Under the pieces are notes generated by a model, which saw only the letters and a program-made list of their open reading frames with translations, ran no database searches and was not told the DNA's origin. DNA of 64,000 bases from Prorocentrum cordatum (taxonomy: Eukaryota > Sar > Dinophyceae > Prorocentrales > Prorocentraceae), in the NCBI GenBank assembly GCA_963575745.1, contig CAUYUJ010020571.1:356882-420881 (forward strand), given 5' to 3'. Positions 1 to 10,650 of the stretch are shown piece after piece. The position numbers and the translations under genes are program-made. Position 1 is the stretch's first letter, and the number at the start of each line of letters is the position of its first letter.

Positions 1-1299
1 GTCGCGTGCGCATCTGCAGCAACAAGGCCCATCATTGGGTTTGTTATCGCGCAACCATCTACCAGCATCATTGCCGTTATTGGTTGTTCGTCGCACGTCG
101 TTCAATTGGGATACCCGCGTGTATAACGACACATCGCCGTGCAATTAAGGTGAAGACCACCCAAGAACGAGCGAGGGGTACAGAAACGATAATGGCGGGT
201 GCAAGGGGCGGAATTTGACGAATTCACAACGGCAGCGCAATCGCGAGTCTTCTCCCAGGGGGCGCGGACGCGTTCATTTATGAATGGAGCGTCAAGTTGA
301 GGGTGAAGAGCGCGAATCTGACGCTCTACAATCACGCGCAATGCAGAAACGCAGACGGCGACGACAGACACACAAGAGCACAAGAGGCAAACAATGAAAC
401 TAGCGACATCCGAAGACCAGGAGTCTGAGACCGAGGAACGTCGCTGAGTATGTTCCCCACAGGTTCCCGCTTGCGAACATCGTCCGCCCCCCCGTCCGTC
501 TTGCCAACGCGCTGTAACACGTGGTCATTTGACACCCGAGATTGATCGACTTCGGGAATAAAGAAAGAGGAACGCCGATTACAACGCACAGCGATCGCAG
601 AACGAACAATCGCACATTCAACTTTTTGATGGTGGCGGCGTGGAGACGGACCAACGGGGCGGACGGAGGAGCTGGAGCGCAATGCATCGAAAATCATCCA
701 ACGCGGTGCCCATTTCTGGCCTAGCAGGACATATTGTTTTAGAGAAGAAGACGCAAACCAGGAGTGTGATATTCAAGAGAGCGCGAGATTCCAGAAGGCA
801 GTCTTCAAGCCTTCACTGGGGTGCGCTGTTAACGGCTGCTCGATGCAACATTTTTCATAATGAGGCCATCAGACCGCGCGCCGCCCTCGGCCGCGCGCCG
901 CCCCCGCGCTTTGCACTCGAGCAACTGGCGGGCACGGCGCATGAACGGCATTCTGCGATCATTCTCCCGCCCGGCCCAACCTCCAACATTGACGCGTTTT
1001 TCAGAGGCAGGGAGAAGAGGCGGCGGGGGGGCGCGCGCCGGCGTCGACGCGCGCGCTGGGCACATCATATGCCAGAGCACGGCGGGCGCAGGCCCGCGGC
1101 TCGGTTCCGGGCGGGGCGAGACGGGCGACCGGGCCGAAGGGCAGCCCGAACGCTTCCGAGACGCCCCAGGTGGGCCCCTGACGGGGCCAGCGCGGCCTGC
1201 AGAGCAACTTGCAGACCCTCCCCGGGTGGCAATAATCATAGGTCCCCATCCGTTTTTGGTATGATTTTCGCAAATTTGCGATTCTGCCTCCAGGGGCGC
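1..1299. other. No recognisable gene
   Basis: I see no protein family, splice-flanked exon or RNA gene here on either strand. The open frames are short, overlap on both strands and have the Arg/Pro/Ala-rich composition that GC-rich non-coding DNA gives by chance. It is best read as intron or intergenic sequence. Confidence 0.5.
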
Positions 1300-1640
1300 C
1301 CGCGGCGGGGCAAGAGGCCCCCGAGCTCGCGCCGAGCCCCGAGAGGGCCCCGGGAAGGACCCGAGATGGGCCCCGTGAGGGCTTTGGAATGGCTTAAGAT
1401 GGCCGATGAGGGCCTCCGGAATGGCGCAGGGCGCGCAGAGGGCCTCAAGACGGCCCGAGATGAGCTGGAGACGACCTGGCCTCAAGAGCCCCCAAGGGAG
1501 GCCCCCAGATAGCCCAGGAGGGCCCCGAACTGAGTCCCGAACAGGCTTGAGAGATTTCCAAGGCCCCCAAGACAGTTCCGAAACGGCCCTCACATCCCCC
1601 GAGACCACGCTTCAAGGGTGCATGCGAGAGGCTCCAGGAC
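1300..1640 (-). repeat. CTTGG-type degenerate array, reverse orientation
   Basis: Short phrases such as GGGCCCCGAGATGGCC and CCTCAAGACGGCCCGAGA recur about every 25-35 bases. Read on the minus strand they match the CTTGGGGCC-type array seen at 3785, 10500, 16310, 18126 and 63690. Units are too diverged for a fixed consensus. The long open frames through it on both strands are treated as by-products of the array. Confidence 0.45.
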
Positions 1641-2006
1641 GACCCAACACGGCTGGACGTGGTTTGAAGGTTTTTCCGTCGCACGTGTCCCCGAGAAGGC
1701 AGAGTCGTCCAATTTTACGCCCTGATGGCGCGACCCAGAGAGGTTTTCGGGCCTTCGTTGCACCGTGGTTTGGGCCAGATGCGCGGCCAGAAGGGGGAGG
1801 GCGGCCTTCGACGCGCCGCAGCTTGGCCTTGGTGGCGCGCGCTACACAGCCCGACTCGTGCACCCTTGTTCTTTGTTCAGCTCCCCCTCAGACTCTGGGC
1901 GGTTCCATAGTAGCGCAAGAAGCGCTGGAGAAGCTTCCGGGCCCCCCCTGCACGTCACTGGGGGATTGTTTATTTTCCTGTGGCGCGTGCGCAGCGGGCG
2001 CTGCGC

Positions 2007-2102
2007 GGCCCCCCGGCCCCCCCCCCCGAAGCTTTGCGGCAGCGGTGGCGATCGTGCGCGGGGGGGGGGCTGCCCCCCCCCCCCCCGCCCCCCCCCCCCC
2101 CG
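2007..2102. repeat. C/G homopolymer runs
   Basis: Runs of C up to about a dozen bases alternate with a run of G, producing poly-Pro and poly-Gly in all frames. It is low complexity and could form G-quadruplex-like structures on one strand. Confidence 0.8.
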
Positions 2103-2874
2103 GTGCTCGCGCGCGTAGCATGGCGGTCGCAGCGCACCCTCGCCCCGACGTGCCCCACCCCGCCCAAGAGTTACCACTGCTCGGAGCCATGATCCCTCCC
2201 CCTTCCCAGGGCAACGACCGCCGCCCGAAATGGCGTGTCAAAGATGCGCGGACGGCGCGCGCGCGCCTGCTTGCCGAGTGGCAGGAGAAAAATGAATGGA
2301 CTACCTAGGGTTCCGAGCTGGTGCAACTCGAAAATCTCGGCCCACTCGTCAGACCTCGGAGGGCGCCTGGCCCAGGGGCTGGGGCGAGCCATCGCGCGGG
2401 CAGGAATCCGGCGACGAGTCACATCGCTGACGGCGTTATCCCATGCGCGGTTGGAGAGCGCACCGCCGCTGGCCCTTTGAATATTCACTTGCTAGTTCCT
2501 TTCGCCGGTGAGGTTCTCGACGCCGATCGCAGCGCGAGTGTCGCTGTCGCGCCCGACGGAGCAACCGCGTGCATCCCAGGTGCCAAGGCGAGGAACTTCA
2601 AGTCCGCACTCAACGATGGTGTTTTGGAAATCAGCGCGCAGAGAACGATCAGTGCGGACGTCCCGGTGGACATCTTTGCCCCGAGGGCGAAGCCGGTTCT
2701 GGCGGAAGGAATCGTCCGGCCCGAGCGTATCTTGCCCGAGAAATCGTGCATGGATTCTTCTGGAGGTATCTATAATGTTTCAAGCGCCGAACGGAATCCT
2801 ATCGCGTAGTTATTCTGCGCCTCCTCGCACGGCATCGAGATCAGACCAGAATCTCCCGACCATGGCGAAGGCTG

Positions 2875-3054
2875 ATGTTCCATTATTCGATGGAGCTGTT
2901 TGTTCATCATATCACGCAGACTTGGGATATCACTAACAATATCCACGATTTCGACTATGTCAGATTTGCCCGCGCGAAGCGGGAGGAATGCGCCTTGTTC
3001 GGCTTCTTGGACAGTTCCCATGTACACCACAGTTTTTTCCGAAATTGCGAATAG
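2875..3054 (+). CDS. Unrecognised short open segment, possible exon fragment
   Basis: A 59-codon frame from an ATG to a TAG reads as a mixed-composition peptide (phrases MELFVHHITQTWDI, FARAKREECALFGFL). Unlike its surroundings it is not dominated by Arg, Pro, Ala or Gly. The opposite strand also stays open over 2770-3417, so the strand is not settled. I do not recognise a family. It could be a remnant of a retroelement or a host exon. Confidence 0.18.
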   Translation: MFHYSMELFVHHITQTWDITNNIHDFDYVRFARAKREECALFGFLDSSHVHHSFFRNCE

Positions 3055-3784
3055 GCGCCGGCCAGGTCGTAGAAGTCGATGTGCCAGATGCCATCGGGAA
3101 TTGGAAGGGCCGTTGGGGACGGAACCCATAATTTGAGCGTTTTTGGCCCCATTGTTGGTCGAAGAATGGCGGGCCGCGGGCGAGGTGCAGCGGGAACGAT
3201 GCGAACGCACGCACGTACGATAATCGGAAGTGGGAATTGCATGGACATGCACGGCGCGGGCATCAAGGAGTAGGAGCGCGCGCGGCAAGTTCGCTACCCC
3301 AGTCGCGACGAGATGATTATGTCGTCGAAGCTTGAGCACAAGACAGCAGACCGAATGCGCAGGACTCGCTCTAGAAGCGGATATGCCAGTGAGTAGAGTA
3401 GGGGCACAGCGCGGCACTGTTGAGGCACAGGCTTTGGTACTGCCTGGTCGCGCGTGGCTTTGTAGCTCTTGGCGCTAGTGGCAAGGAATGCGGACGCCTG
3501 CTCGATGTCGAATCGCGGCCGTTTGGTGGCGGAGGCCTCGGTGCGGCCGCAGCTTTGGGTGCGAGCGTGGCCGCCGCTGCTGGCCCTTGATCGCGCAGCG
3601 GGTCGGAGTGAGTTGAAGGTAAGTTGCAGAACGCGCGGTGCTGAGTGTTGGCTTGTCTCCGCGCGGGCCCCCGCTGCTGCAGCGGCCGTCGTCAGCATTT
3701 TCGCTTCTTTGCTGCGCAGCCCGCATCTCCAGCGATTCTTGGGCTTGCGCCACGCCGCCGACACCTTGGGGAACTGGTGGTTGT

Positions 3785-4085
3785 TGCGCGTTGCTCCCGA
3801 GGGCCTCTTGTGCACCTTTTTGGGGTTTCTTGGAGCTCTTTTGGGGCTTCATAAGGGGCCTCTTGGGGGCCTTTTCGGGGCCTCTTGGGTTGACGTTCTC
3901 AGTATTCGCCGCGCACGCATGAGGAATGTGGCGAGAACCCACGCGGGGTCACCTGGGAAGCCTTTTCGATGCTTTTTGGGTCCTCCTATGTCCTCGTGGC
4001 CCGCTTTCGGCCCTTCGATGCCCCTCCGGCAGAATTGCTGCCTTGGGAGACTCCTGGGCACATCCGGGGGCGTCCCGGGATCGCG
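3785..4085 (+). repeat. CTTGG-type degenerate array
   Basis: Repeated phrases of the form CTCTTTTGGGGCTTC, GGCCTCTTGGGGGCC and TTTTCGGGGCCTCTTGGG occur at roughly 20-30 base steps. This is the same dispersed family found elsewhere in the window. It runs directly into a trinucleotide tract at 4099. Confidence 0.5.
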
Positions 4086-4098
4086 CCGCTGGATGCCG

Positions 4099-4225
4099 CG
4101 GGACGTTGCCGTCGCCGCCGCCGTCGACTCCGTCGCCGCCGTCACCGTCGTCGCCGCCGTCGCCGCTGCCTCTGTCGCCGTCGCCGTCGCCAGTCTCAGT
4201 CGCCGTCGTCGTCGTCGTTTGTGTC
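4099..4225. repeat. Imperfect (GCC/GTC)n trinucleotide tract
   Basis: Mostly GCCGTC and GCCGCC triplets interrupted by single changes. It gives poly-Ala/Val, Arg or Asp frames depending on phase and supports no gene. Confidence 0.75.
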
Positions 4226-4371
4226 GTCGTCGGCGGGGAGTGAACTTGGTTTCTGCCCTTTTGCCTTTGGGCGCGCATGCGCCGACGCAGCCGGATCCGC
4301 TTCGAAGCCTCGGCCACAGTGCGCTCCAGGATAATTTTGGGAGCCGATCAGCAGGTGCGGGGGGTCTTCGG

Positions 4372-4523
4372 GGAAGCCTCAGTCGTTGCCCCTGGGGGGC
4401 GGGCGCGAACGAGGGTACAAAAGGAAGCCTCTGTCGCTGCCCCCGGGGGCGGGCGCGAACGAGGGTCAAAAAGGAAGCCTCTGTCGCTGCCCCTGGGTGC
4501 GGGCGCGAACGAGGGTACAAAAA
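4372..4523 (+). repeat. Three-unit 50-bp tandem repeat
   Basis: Units start at 4372, 4423 and 4473. Each opens with GGAAGCCTC, continues through GTCG-TGCCCC and the shared block GCGGGCGCGAACGAGGGT, and ends in an A run. Units differ at only a few positions, so the amplification is fairly recent. Confidence 0.85.
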
Positions 4524-4693
4524 GGGGTCCGGGTCCTGTTCCGAAGAGGGGCGCGGCAGGCTGCAGTGGTGGCATCCGTGGGTGCGCACATTCAGAGGTG
4601 GCGGTCGCCGCCCGCCGGCTGGCAACTGTGGGCCACTGCGAACGCGAGGTGCGCCGTGGTCGCGGCGTGGGTTTCGTTTCGTCGGCGTTGTCG

Positions 4694-4697
4694 GCGA

Positions 4698-4763
<66 letters not shown>
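4694..4763. repeat. (GTC)n microsatellite
   Basis: An almost perfect GTC trinucleotide array of about 22 units, which reads as poly-Val, poly-Ser, poly-Arg or poly-Asp according to frame and strand. Confidence 0.95.
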
Positions 4764-6119
4764 TCGGGGGGAATGTGGACAATCGAGAGGCGGGGGCAGG
4801 TTTGGCCCGCCTCCATCCCAGACAGGGAAGGCGACGGGTAAACGTGGAAGTGCGGCGATGCTACGGGGTCAAATGACGGGTCCGGGAGATGCGCGGCGGA
4901 CGGGGGACAGGTCGCCTTTTGGTTTTGAGCAAGCCCCGGGGCGAGGTGGGGGTGGGCGTTGGTTCGAGAATATGAAAATGATGGTTTGGCCCAGGTGTCA
5001 CATTAACGCCCGCCTAGAATTTTCCGCGGGTGCTCAGATAACCTGTTGGGAATAACTCACAAACAAGAGTGCTGATTCTGACATTTCCGCCGCCTCGTCC
5101 TGGCGGTGCCCGTTCCCTGGGGCCCCCCCGGCACCGATTTGGCGACGGGCTCGCGCCCGTTCTGGCCACCCGCAGAAAGGGGCGTCGAAACCGAGCGAGA
5201 CTTCTTCGCCGAGCTGGCCAGCATTTCCATTGCAGTGCAAGCGTAGACCCCTATGGCGCGCGTCGGGGGCCCGGGGGAACAGGCGCCGTGAGGGCGCGGC
5301 GACGTTGGGGTCAGATTCGGCCCTGTCGAGTTTGAATGTTTGTTGAACTGTACCCAAACTTCCCCGGCGAACTTTAGGCGATTTTTTAAACTTTGGACAG
5401 AACCATCACTTGCAACCCTTTGCCACAATATCCACGTTACAAGGATAGACTCCTGGCCAGCCTGGACAGACTCCCCCCTGCTCCAAATCGACCGGACCGG
5501 GCTCCAGGGGGAGGGGTTTGGGGAGGGGGGACCATCTCACGCGCCGATGAATTCCAAGGGGTCGGCGGATTAACCCAAAATTGCGCACTGCCCGCCGTGA
5601 AGCCTCCTTCTGTTGCACTGCCTCCGCTCGCCGCAAGCCGCCTAGCACTACACTATCTACAGCCATTGCCCCCTACTACCACAGTGCCCTTTTCCTGCCG
5701 ACCCTCTTGTCAACAACGGTTCACCACGCTGCCAGATGCATTTCATCCGCCCTTCACCCATGAGGCTGTTTGCTAGGTTTTGAGCTCGAACATGCGCGAT
5801 TCTGGCGCGCTGGGCAAAGATTGAAATCCACATGCCCTCCATCCGTGTAGTTTGTGGCAAGATGTAGCCTGAATGCGTGCAGAAGAAAAGTCCACTCGCT
5901 GAAACTCACTTACGCGCTCGTCGTGTACCTGACGAGAACAGTTAAAACGATGTTGTACAGCGCTGAGGCGGCAGCTTGCTGTTTAGTCAGTCAGCCAGCG
6001 TTGCCCCGTCTGTGTAGAATATGGAAGTTTGATTGTTTGGACGCGCAAGACATGGTAAAGTCACATCATGTACGTTTCATGGGGCGCCTACTAGACACGT
6101 CTGGTGATGCTATGAGGGT
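4764..6119. other. No recognisable gene
   Basis: No family match, exon signature or ordered repeat was found on either strand. Frames are short and compositionally biased. Confidence 0.4.
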
Positions 6120-6300
6120 GGGTCACGGAGAGGAGGTGGAGGAGGGAAAGCAGGAAGGAAACGAGAAGGGGGAATAGGACGAGGACGAGAAGAGGAAGGA
6201 GGTGGAAGAGGTGGTGGGAGAAACGAAACAGATTGGCAGGGTGAGGATGAAAGGGGGGAAAAGTAAGGGAGGAGAGTGGACAAGGACGGTGGAGGGAGCA
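6120..6300. repeat. Purine-rich GGAGGTGGAGGAGG tract
   Basis: An imperfect polypurine stretch (GGAGG, GAAGG and GAGGA words) on the plus strand, one of many in the window. Confidence 0.8.
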
Positions 6301-6624
6301 ATGACGATTGGCAAATTTGCCCGCACCCCGTCGTGACATACACTGTGCGGCCAGGCAGGCTTCCGATTTGGAAAACGACAAGATCAAGCGTGTTGTGGGC
6401 CAGTGACATTGTTGACGATGGTCATTGTAATGATGCCCATGAGTATGTCGCTCGCCCTGCGGATGCGATGTGGTCGCCAGAATTCCAGCGCCACATAGTT
6501 ATTGCTCACCACGGTTTTAGCCAGGCCTGAGGAATGCCAGCGCCATTTCGCACGCAAGGGCAGTTGCCTTTGGCCGAACACGCAAGAGGAATGCTCCATG
6601 CTGCAAAAGATTCACAGGGATTCT

Positions 6625-6850
6625 ATGGGGATTTCCATCGGCCACTGGGATTATCCCAGGAACTTCCATTGAGCCTTAACGGGGCCTTCAGGTGGCTTCA
6701 AGTTGCTCCTGTGAGGTCTCCTGGTGCCCCCAAGGGAGACCAAGGGGGCCTCCAGAATCCCCGGGGGGGGCTCCACTGTGACCTCCGGAGCCACCATGAG
6801 CTTCCACTGAGTTTGCAGGAGTTTTCGGAAGCTTCCCAGGGGGCAGTGAA
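6625..6850. repeat. Degenerate CTTGG-related array, mixed orientation
   Basis: Phrases such as AACTTCCATTGAGCC, GTGGCTTCAAGTTGCTCC and CCCCAAGGGAGACCAAGGG recur with the same loose spacing and vocabulary as the CTTGG family. Divergence is high, so membership is tentative. Confidence 0.3.
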
Positions 6851-7018
6851 GCTTCCCCGTGGCGAATGACGCGAAAAGCGTTTCATATTGGGACTGCGGA
6901 GATGCTCTTGCACGATTCCAGCACATTTCCACTTCGCCGCCCCATTGCGCACCCAAGGGGGGCGGGCGCAACCACAGGTGGTGCGAAGATCATTGTGCAC
7001 ATCCCGTCAGGAAGCGTA

Positions 7019-7191
7019 CAGTCAACCCGCATAGTAAGGATACGCAACCTTCCCAAGGGTGCCCTTGCATCCTTGCCTTCTCGGCCCATCCTTGGTCGCT
7101 TTCGTTGGCCGCGGCCCGCTCGAGAAGCTTCGAAATGGGCGTCCAAGGCCCTGGCATCCTTATCGCGCATCCTTACTATGCGGGTTGACTG
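7019..7191. mobile_element. Tc1/mariner-like MITE (173 bp)
   Basis: The element begins CAGTCAACCCGCATAGTAAG and ends with the reverse complement; 26 of the 27 terminal bases match. It is flanked by TA at 7017-7018 and 7192-7193, the target preference of Tc1/mariner transposases, and its CAGT start fits that superfamily. It has no coding capacity. A second copy of the same 173-bp length lies at 38763. A hAT-like MITE is inserted a few bases past its right end. Confidence 0.8.
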
Positions 7192-7196
7192 TAAGC

Positions 7197-7364
7197 TTAA
7201 GTCGGGCGTGTCCCTCCACAGGAGGAATATTCAAAATATTCAAAAAATAGTCTGGGGACGATTTGTTTGTTTTGTTTTTTTATTTTGGCCCATGTGGGGG
7301 GATGTTTTGAGTATTTTTTATTTTTCGCAAAAAATCCCCCTGTAGTGGGACGCGCCCGACTTAA
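7197..7364. mobile_element. hAT-like MITE (168 bp) with 8-bp target duplication
   Basis: Both ends carry an inverted repeat of about 30 bases starting TTAAGTCGGGCG, with a handful of mismatches. The element is flanked by direct copies of CTGTAAGC at 7189-7196 and 7365-7372. An 8-bp target duplication is the hallmark of hAT transposases. The inside is T-rich and non-coding. It sits exactly at the right end of the mariner-like MITE. The left half recurs at 38941 with the same preceding CTGTAAGC. Confidence 0.8.
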
Positions 7365-7789
7365 CTGTAAGCACACACGGCCCGGGAGAACCCAGGCAGC
7401 CTCCTGGCCGGGCGGGGCAGATGTCAAGACCGCTATTGTTCGCCGCGTGCTTGCGAGCCTCGGGCCCCGAGCAGGGGCAGCCCGATTCCTCGCGACCGTA
7501 CCCATTGTTCATTTCTAATTCTTCGAAAGTTCTTCAATTTTCGGGTGGACCAAGACCCTTTCATTTCTACGTGTTCTATCCTGGGCCTCTTCCTGGCCAC
7601 TAGGGGGCCAGGCACAATTAGAAACGAGCACAACTAGAAATGAGCACGATTAGAAATGAACGACGTGTACTCCCCCCCCACCTTCTCCCCTTGTTCTGCT
7701 CCTTTACAGAGAGAGAGGCTTGCCAAGGGTAACGACACATTGTAATTCATGGTCAACGCTGTGCCTGTTGCCCAGACCATCCCATTCCC

Positions 7790-8110
7790 CATTCCGTTCC
7801 TGCTCCTTCTGATCCTCCTCATCGTCGTTCTCTTCCCTTTCAGCTGCTCTCTTACGCGTCCTGCCCTGCTCCTCCCCCCACTCCACCCACGAGAGCGGGT
7901 GAAACACCGCCCAGACGGATTTCGTCCATTTCGAGAACTTCGCGGGCGCATTCCTGCTCATTTTCCAGTCGATGACCCTCGAGGGGTGGATCGACCTGAC
8001 GTATTTGATCGAGGATCCCCCCCCTCCTTGTCCTTCCCCCTCATCCACGTCCTTCTCGCCCTCCCCCTTTTTCCTCGACCTATGTTTGTCATCCTCGTCC
8101 TCCCCATCGG
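7790..8110. repeat. Pyrimidine-rich CTCCTC tract
   Basis: Interrupted CTCCTC/TCGTC words run on the plus strand. The complement reads as an acidic Asp/Glu-rich frame of about 230 codons, which I attribute to the repeat composition rather than to a gene. Confidence 0.5.
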
Positions 8111-8129
8111 TCTCGTCGTCGCAGTCCTC

Positions 8130-8420
8130 TTGGAGCTCTTCTGGGGTCCTCTTGGAGCTATGTTCGGCGACATTGGATTCATCTTGATGCTTCAGAAGGT
8201 CATCGGAAGCGAAACAGCGAGAATTGTGTACTCGTTGACGGTGTGGATATATCTTGTTGCGGAAGCAAAACGACGAGAAGTACATAGTCATTGAAGGATG
8301 CTGAGGATGTTGGCCTCTTTGAGGCATCCTTAGGAGGCTCCGTGGCCACTTGGAGCCGTCTTGCTGCGGTCTTTGAAAGTAGAGGACGTACATCTTGGAG
8401 GGACGCGTTTTGACGGCTTC
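8130..8420 (+). repeat. CTTGG-type degenerate array
   Basis: Phrases TCCTCTTGGAGCTCTTCTGG, GGTCCTCTTGGAGCTATG and CCACTTGGAGCCGTCTTG belong to the dispersed CTTGG family. The array lies directly after the CTCCTC tract. Confidence 0.5.
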
Positions 8421-8631
8421 GTTGGCAACTGCGGTGGCCGCTTGGCGGCTTCTCCGCCCGTGCTAGAAGTCTTCACCCACTGACTGCGTCGCACCCGTGA
8501 TCCCAGCACGCTTCTGGCCGCACAGGCCAGCGACTCTCGCCCGTGCGCGTGGCCCCTGGAGCCCGACGCCTCTGCAAAGCATGCGATTCCCTAAGCTGCT
8601 TGCCTGTGAGAGTCCTGGATGTCTCTTCCAA

Positions 8632-8689
8632 GAGGAGGAGGAGGAGGAGGAGGAGGAGGAGGAGGAGGAGGAGGAGGAGGAGGAGGAGG
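8632..8689. repeat. (GAG)n microsatellite
   Basis: A nearly perfect array of about 19 GAG triplets. Confidence 0.95.
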
Positions 8690-8726
8690 TCGAGCAAGGG
8701 GGTCCCGTGATCCGGGATCGGTGCGG

Positions 8727-8912
8727 CGCCCTTGTCTCCCGCTGTCTCCCGCGGTTTCCCGCTGTCGCCCGCTGTATCCCGTTGTCTCCCGTTGGCTCCC
8801 GTTGTCACCCGTTGTCTCCCGTTGTCTCGTGCTGTCTCTTGTGGTCTGCTGTCTCCCTTTGTGTCTCGTTGCTTCCAGTTGCTTCCTGTTGTCTCCCGTC
8901 GTCTCCCGATCT
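8727..8912 (+). repeat. 10-bp minisatellite TGTCTCCCGT
   Basis: Roughly eighteen copies of a ten-base unit (TGTCTCCCGT and variants with GCTGT, GTTGG or GTGCT substitutions). The periodicity is clear to the eye and yields Ser/Cys/Pro-repeat frames of no biological weight. Confidence 0.85.
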
Positions 8913-8949
8913 CTATCCTCAGTCGTACATCCCTGTCCCTTCAACCTTA

Positions 8950-10365
8950 CCCATCACCCCGATCCTGTGTCTCTAGCCCCACGTCCCTACCCTTACCCCT
9001 TCGTATTCGCAAATGCTCTCTTGCATGCGCCATCGCATCCGAGACGTCTTCCTATGCTACCGCTTAGGGTATTCTGCCGCAAGGGTATTTTTTTTTGTTT
9101 TCGGCGGCGCTCCATCCGCGGAGCCGCTGGATCGCTGCTTCCCCGGGCAGATTCCCGTCATATCGTCCTCTGTTAGCTCTCTCTCTCTCTCGCCAAGTTT
9201 TCGTTGTGGCACGAACCCGCCGCTGCGCTTGCGGGGATGCCTCGGGGATGATATGGAAGGCTCACGCCCACGATTTTGACGTGGGCGCCGATTTGTTCCT
9301 CGGAAGGCATACAGGCATAAATGCGCATGGGCCTGGCTCAACACACGAGCGCATGTTGACCGCGAGGCGTCGAGGGGCGCGGTTCATGCGTCGCAAGAGA
9401 GGGGTTCAACCCAAAAGGCAAGGGCACGATACAGACAAACCTATGGTTGCAAGCGACATTTCGGACCGGTTCTGTACTCCTAGCAATTAGCGTGGTTATG
9501 CGTGTTGCGTCACATGTATTATTTCCGTTTCCACGCATATGATATAACAGTTGAGACTTCCATGGCCGTTGATTCTGTCGTTGTGGATCCGAATGTAGCG
9601 GCAATTGGAAGGCACATGTCTCCAGCGAGCGGGTGACCCTGGTCACCTGCGTGCGGGTGACATTTGTCACCCCCTCTTGGCGGAGCTCACTGGGAAAATC
9701 CTATCATGCTGCCATGCTGGATGTAAAGGTTTCATTCTTGGCGTTCAAATTCGTTCCACTTGATCATTGCACGCTGTGGTGGTACCAAAGAAGTGGCTGC
9801 TCCGGGTCACCCGCTAGCGGGTGCCGCGTTTCACCCGGTGTCGGTCGAGTGCAACGGACAAAGCATTGTGGCTTCATGTTGGCGTTGTAAATGTAAGATC
9901 ACCTCAAGGAGCTTGTTCTTATTTTGTGTTGATATGGATTTTTTCTGGCGCACGTTTTTGCGTACGACGTGCCTAAGAGACGCCAGTACCAGCGGAGCGG
10001 GTGATCTGAGTCAACCGCCGCTTTCGTTGGGGATTGGTTGTTTCGGATGTGTGCTGCATTTGGAAGCAAACTTGTGCACTTTCATATGGGTGTTTCACGT
10101 TGGGCATCTGATGGGTGTGACTTATTTGAGCATGGTATAGCTTACGGGTGCAACAGAGACACTTATTTTCGCTATTTGATGCCGCGCACCACCCGCTGTG
10201 AGGGGAGAACACTATACAAGATGTCGTGGTCTCTTTGGGGTCTGGACCGCTGTGGGCACCTCGTGTGATCAAGTTCATTCTTGGCGTCAGAATGTTTTGC
10301 CCTTGAATGCGATCTGGAATTAGACGGAACATTTTTCCATTTAATGTATTGTGAAGCCTGTGTGA
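8950..10365. other. No recognisable gene; short GGGTGACC palindromic motifs
   Basis: No coding family was found. Between about 9629 and 9850 the words GGGTGACC, GGTCACC and CACCCGCTAGCGGGTG recur, including a perfect 14-base palindrome ACCCGCTAGCGGGT. I cannot tell whether this is a decayed mobile element or chance. Confidence 0.35.
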
Positions 10366-10650
10366 GATGAGTAGGAGGAAACATAATGATGAAAATGAAA
10401 AGGAGGGAAGGAGAAAGAGTAAGAGCAGGAGGAGAAGGTAGGAGGAGGAGGGGGAGTGGGGGAGGAAAAATCTCGACGACAGGAGTCAACCATAAAGGCT
10501 TTCGCTGATATTTCACCCTGTGAGCCTCTCGGACGCCTCTTGGAGCCACATTGGAGCCCTCTTGGGGCTGGCCAGGGCAATTCCTGAATCTTCTTGTGGC
10601 GTTTCTGGGGGCCTTGGAGATCCTCTTGGAACCGCCTTGGAGGCTATCGA
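10366..10650 (+). repeat. Purine tract followed by CTTGG array
   Basis: A GGAGGA-rich tract (about 10366-10465) is followed by CTTGG phrases (GGACGCCTCTTGGAGCC, GGAGCCCTCTTGGGGCTG) ending near a CTATCGATCAAAAG motif. A closely similar motif, TCATCGATCCAAAG, sits inside the array at 16450. This gives the best evidence that the arrays share ancestry. Confidence 0.55.

Noticed and set aside
3469-5055. 528-codon plus-strand frame
   Set aside because: It runs through a CTTGG array, a GCC/GTC tract, a 50-bp tandem repeat and a (GTC)n microsatellite; its length comes from repeat periodicity.
6398-6470. Hydrophobic reading LLTMVIVMMPMSMSLA that might be a channel helix
   Set aside because: It lacks conserved channel residues, and the other two frames and the minus strand are equally open, so it could not be distinguished from chance.
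7704-8393. 229-codon acidic minus-strand frame
   Set aside because: Most of it is the complement of a CTCCTC tract and a CTTGG array. The ends look more protein-like but match nothing I know.
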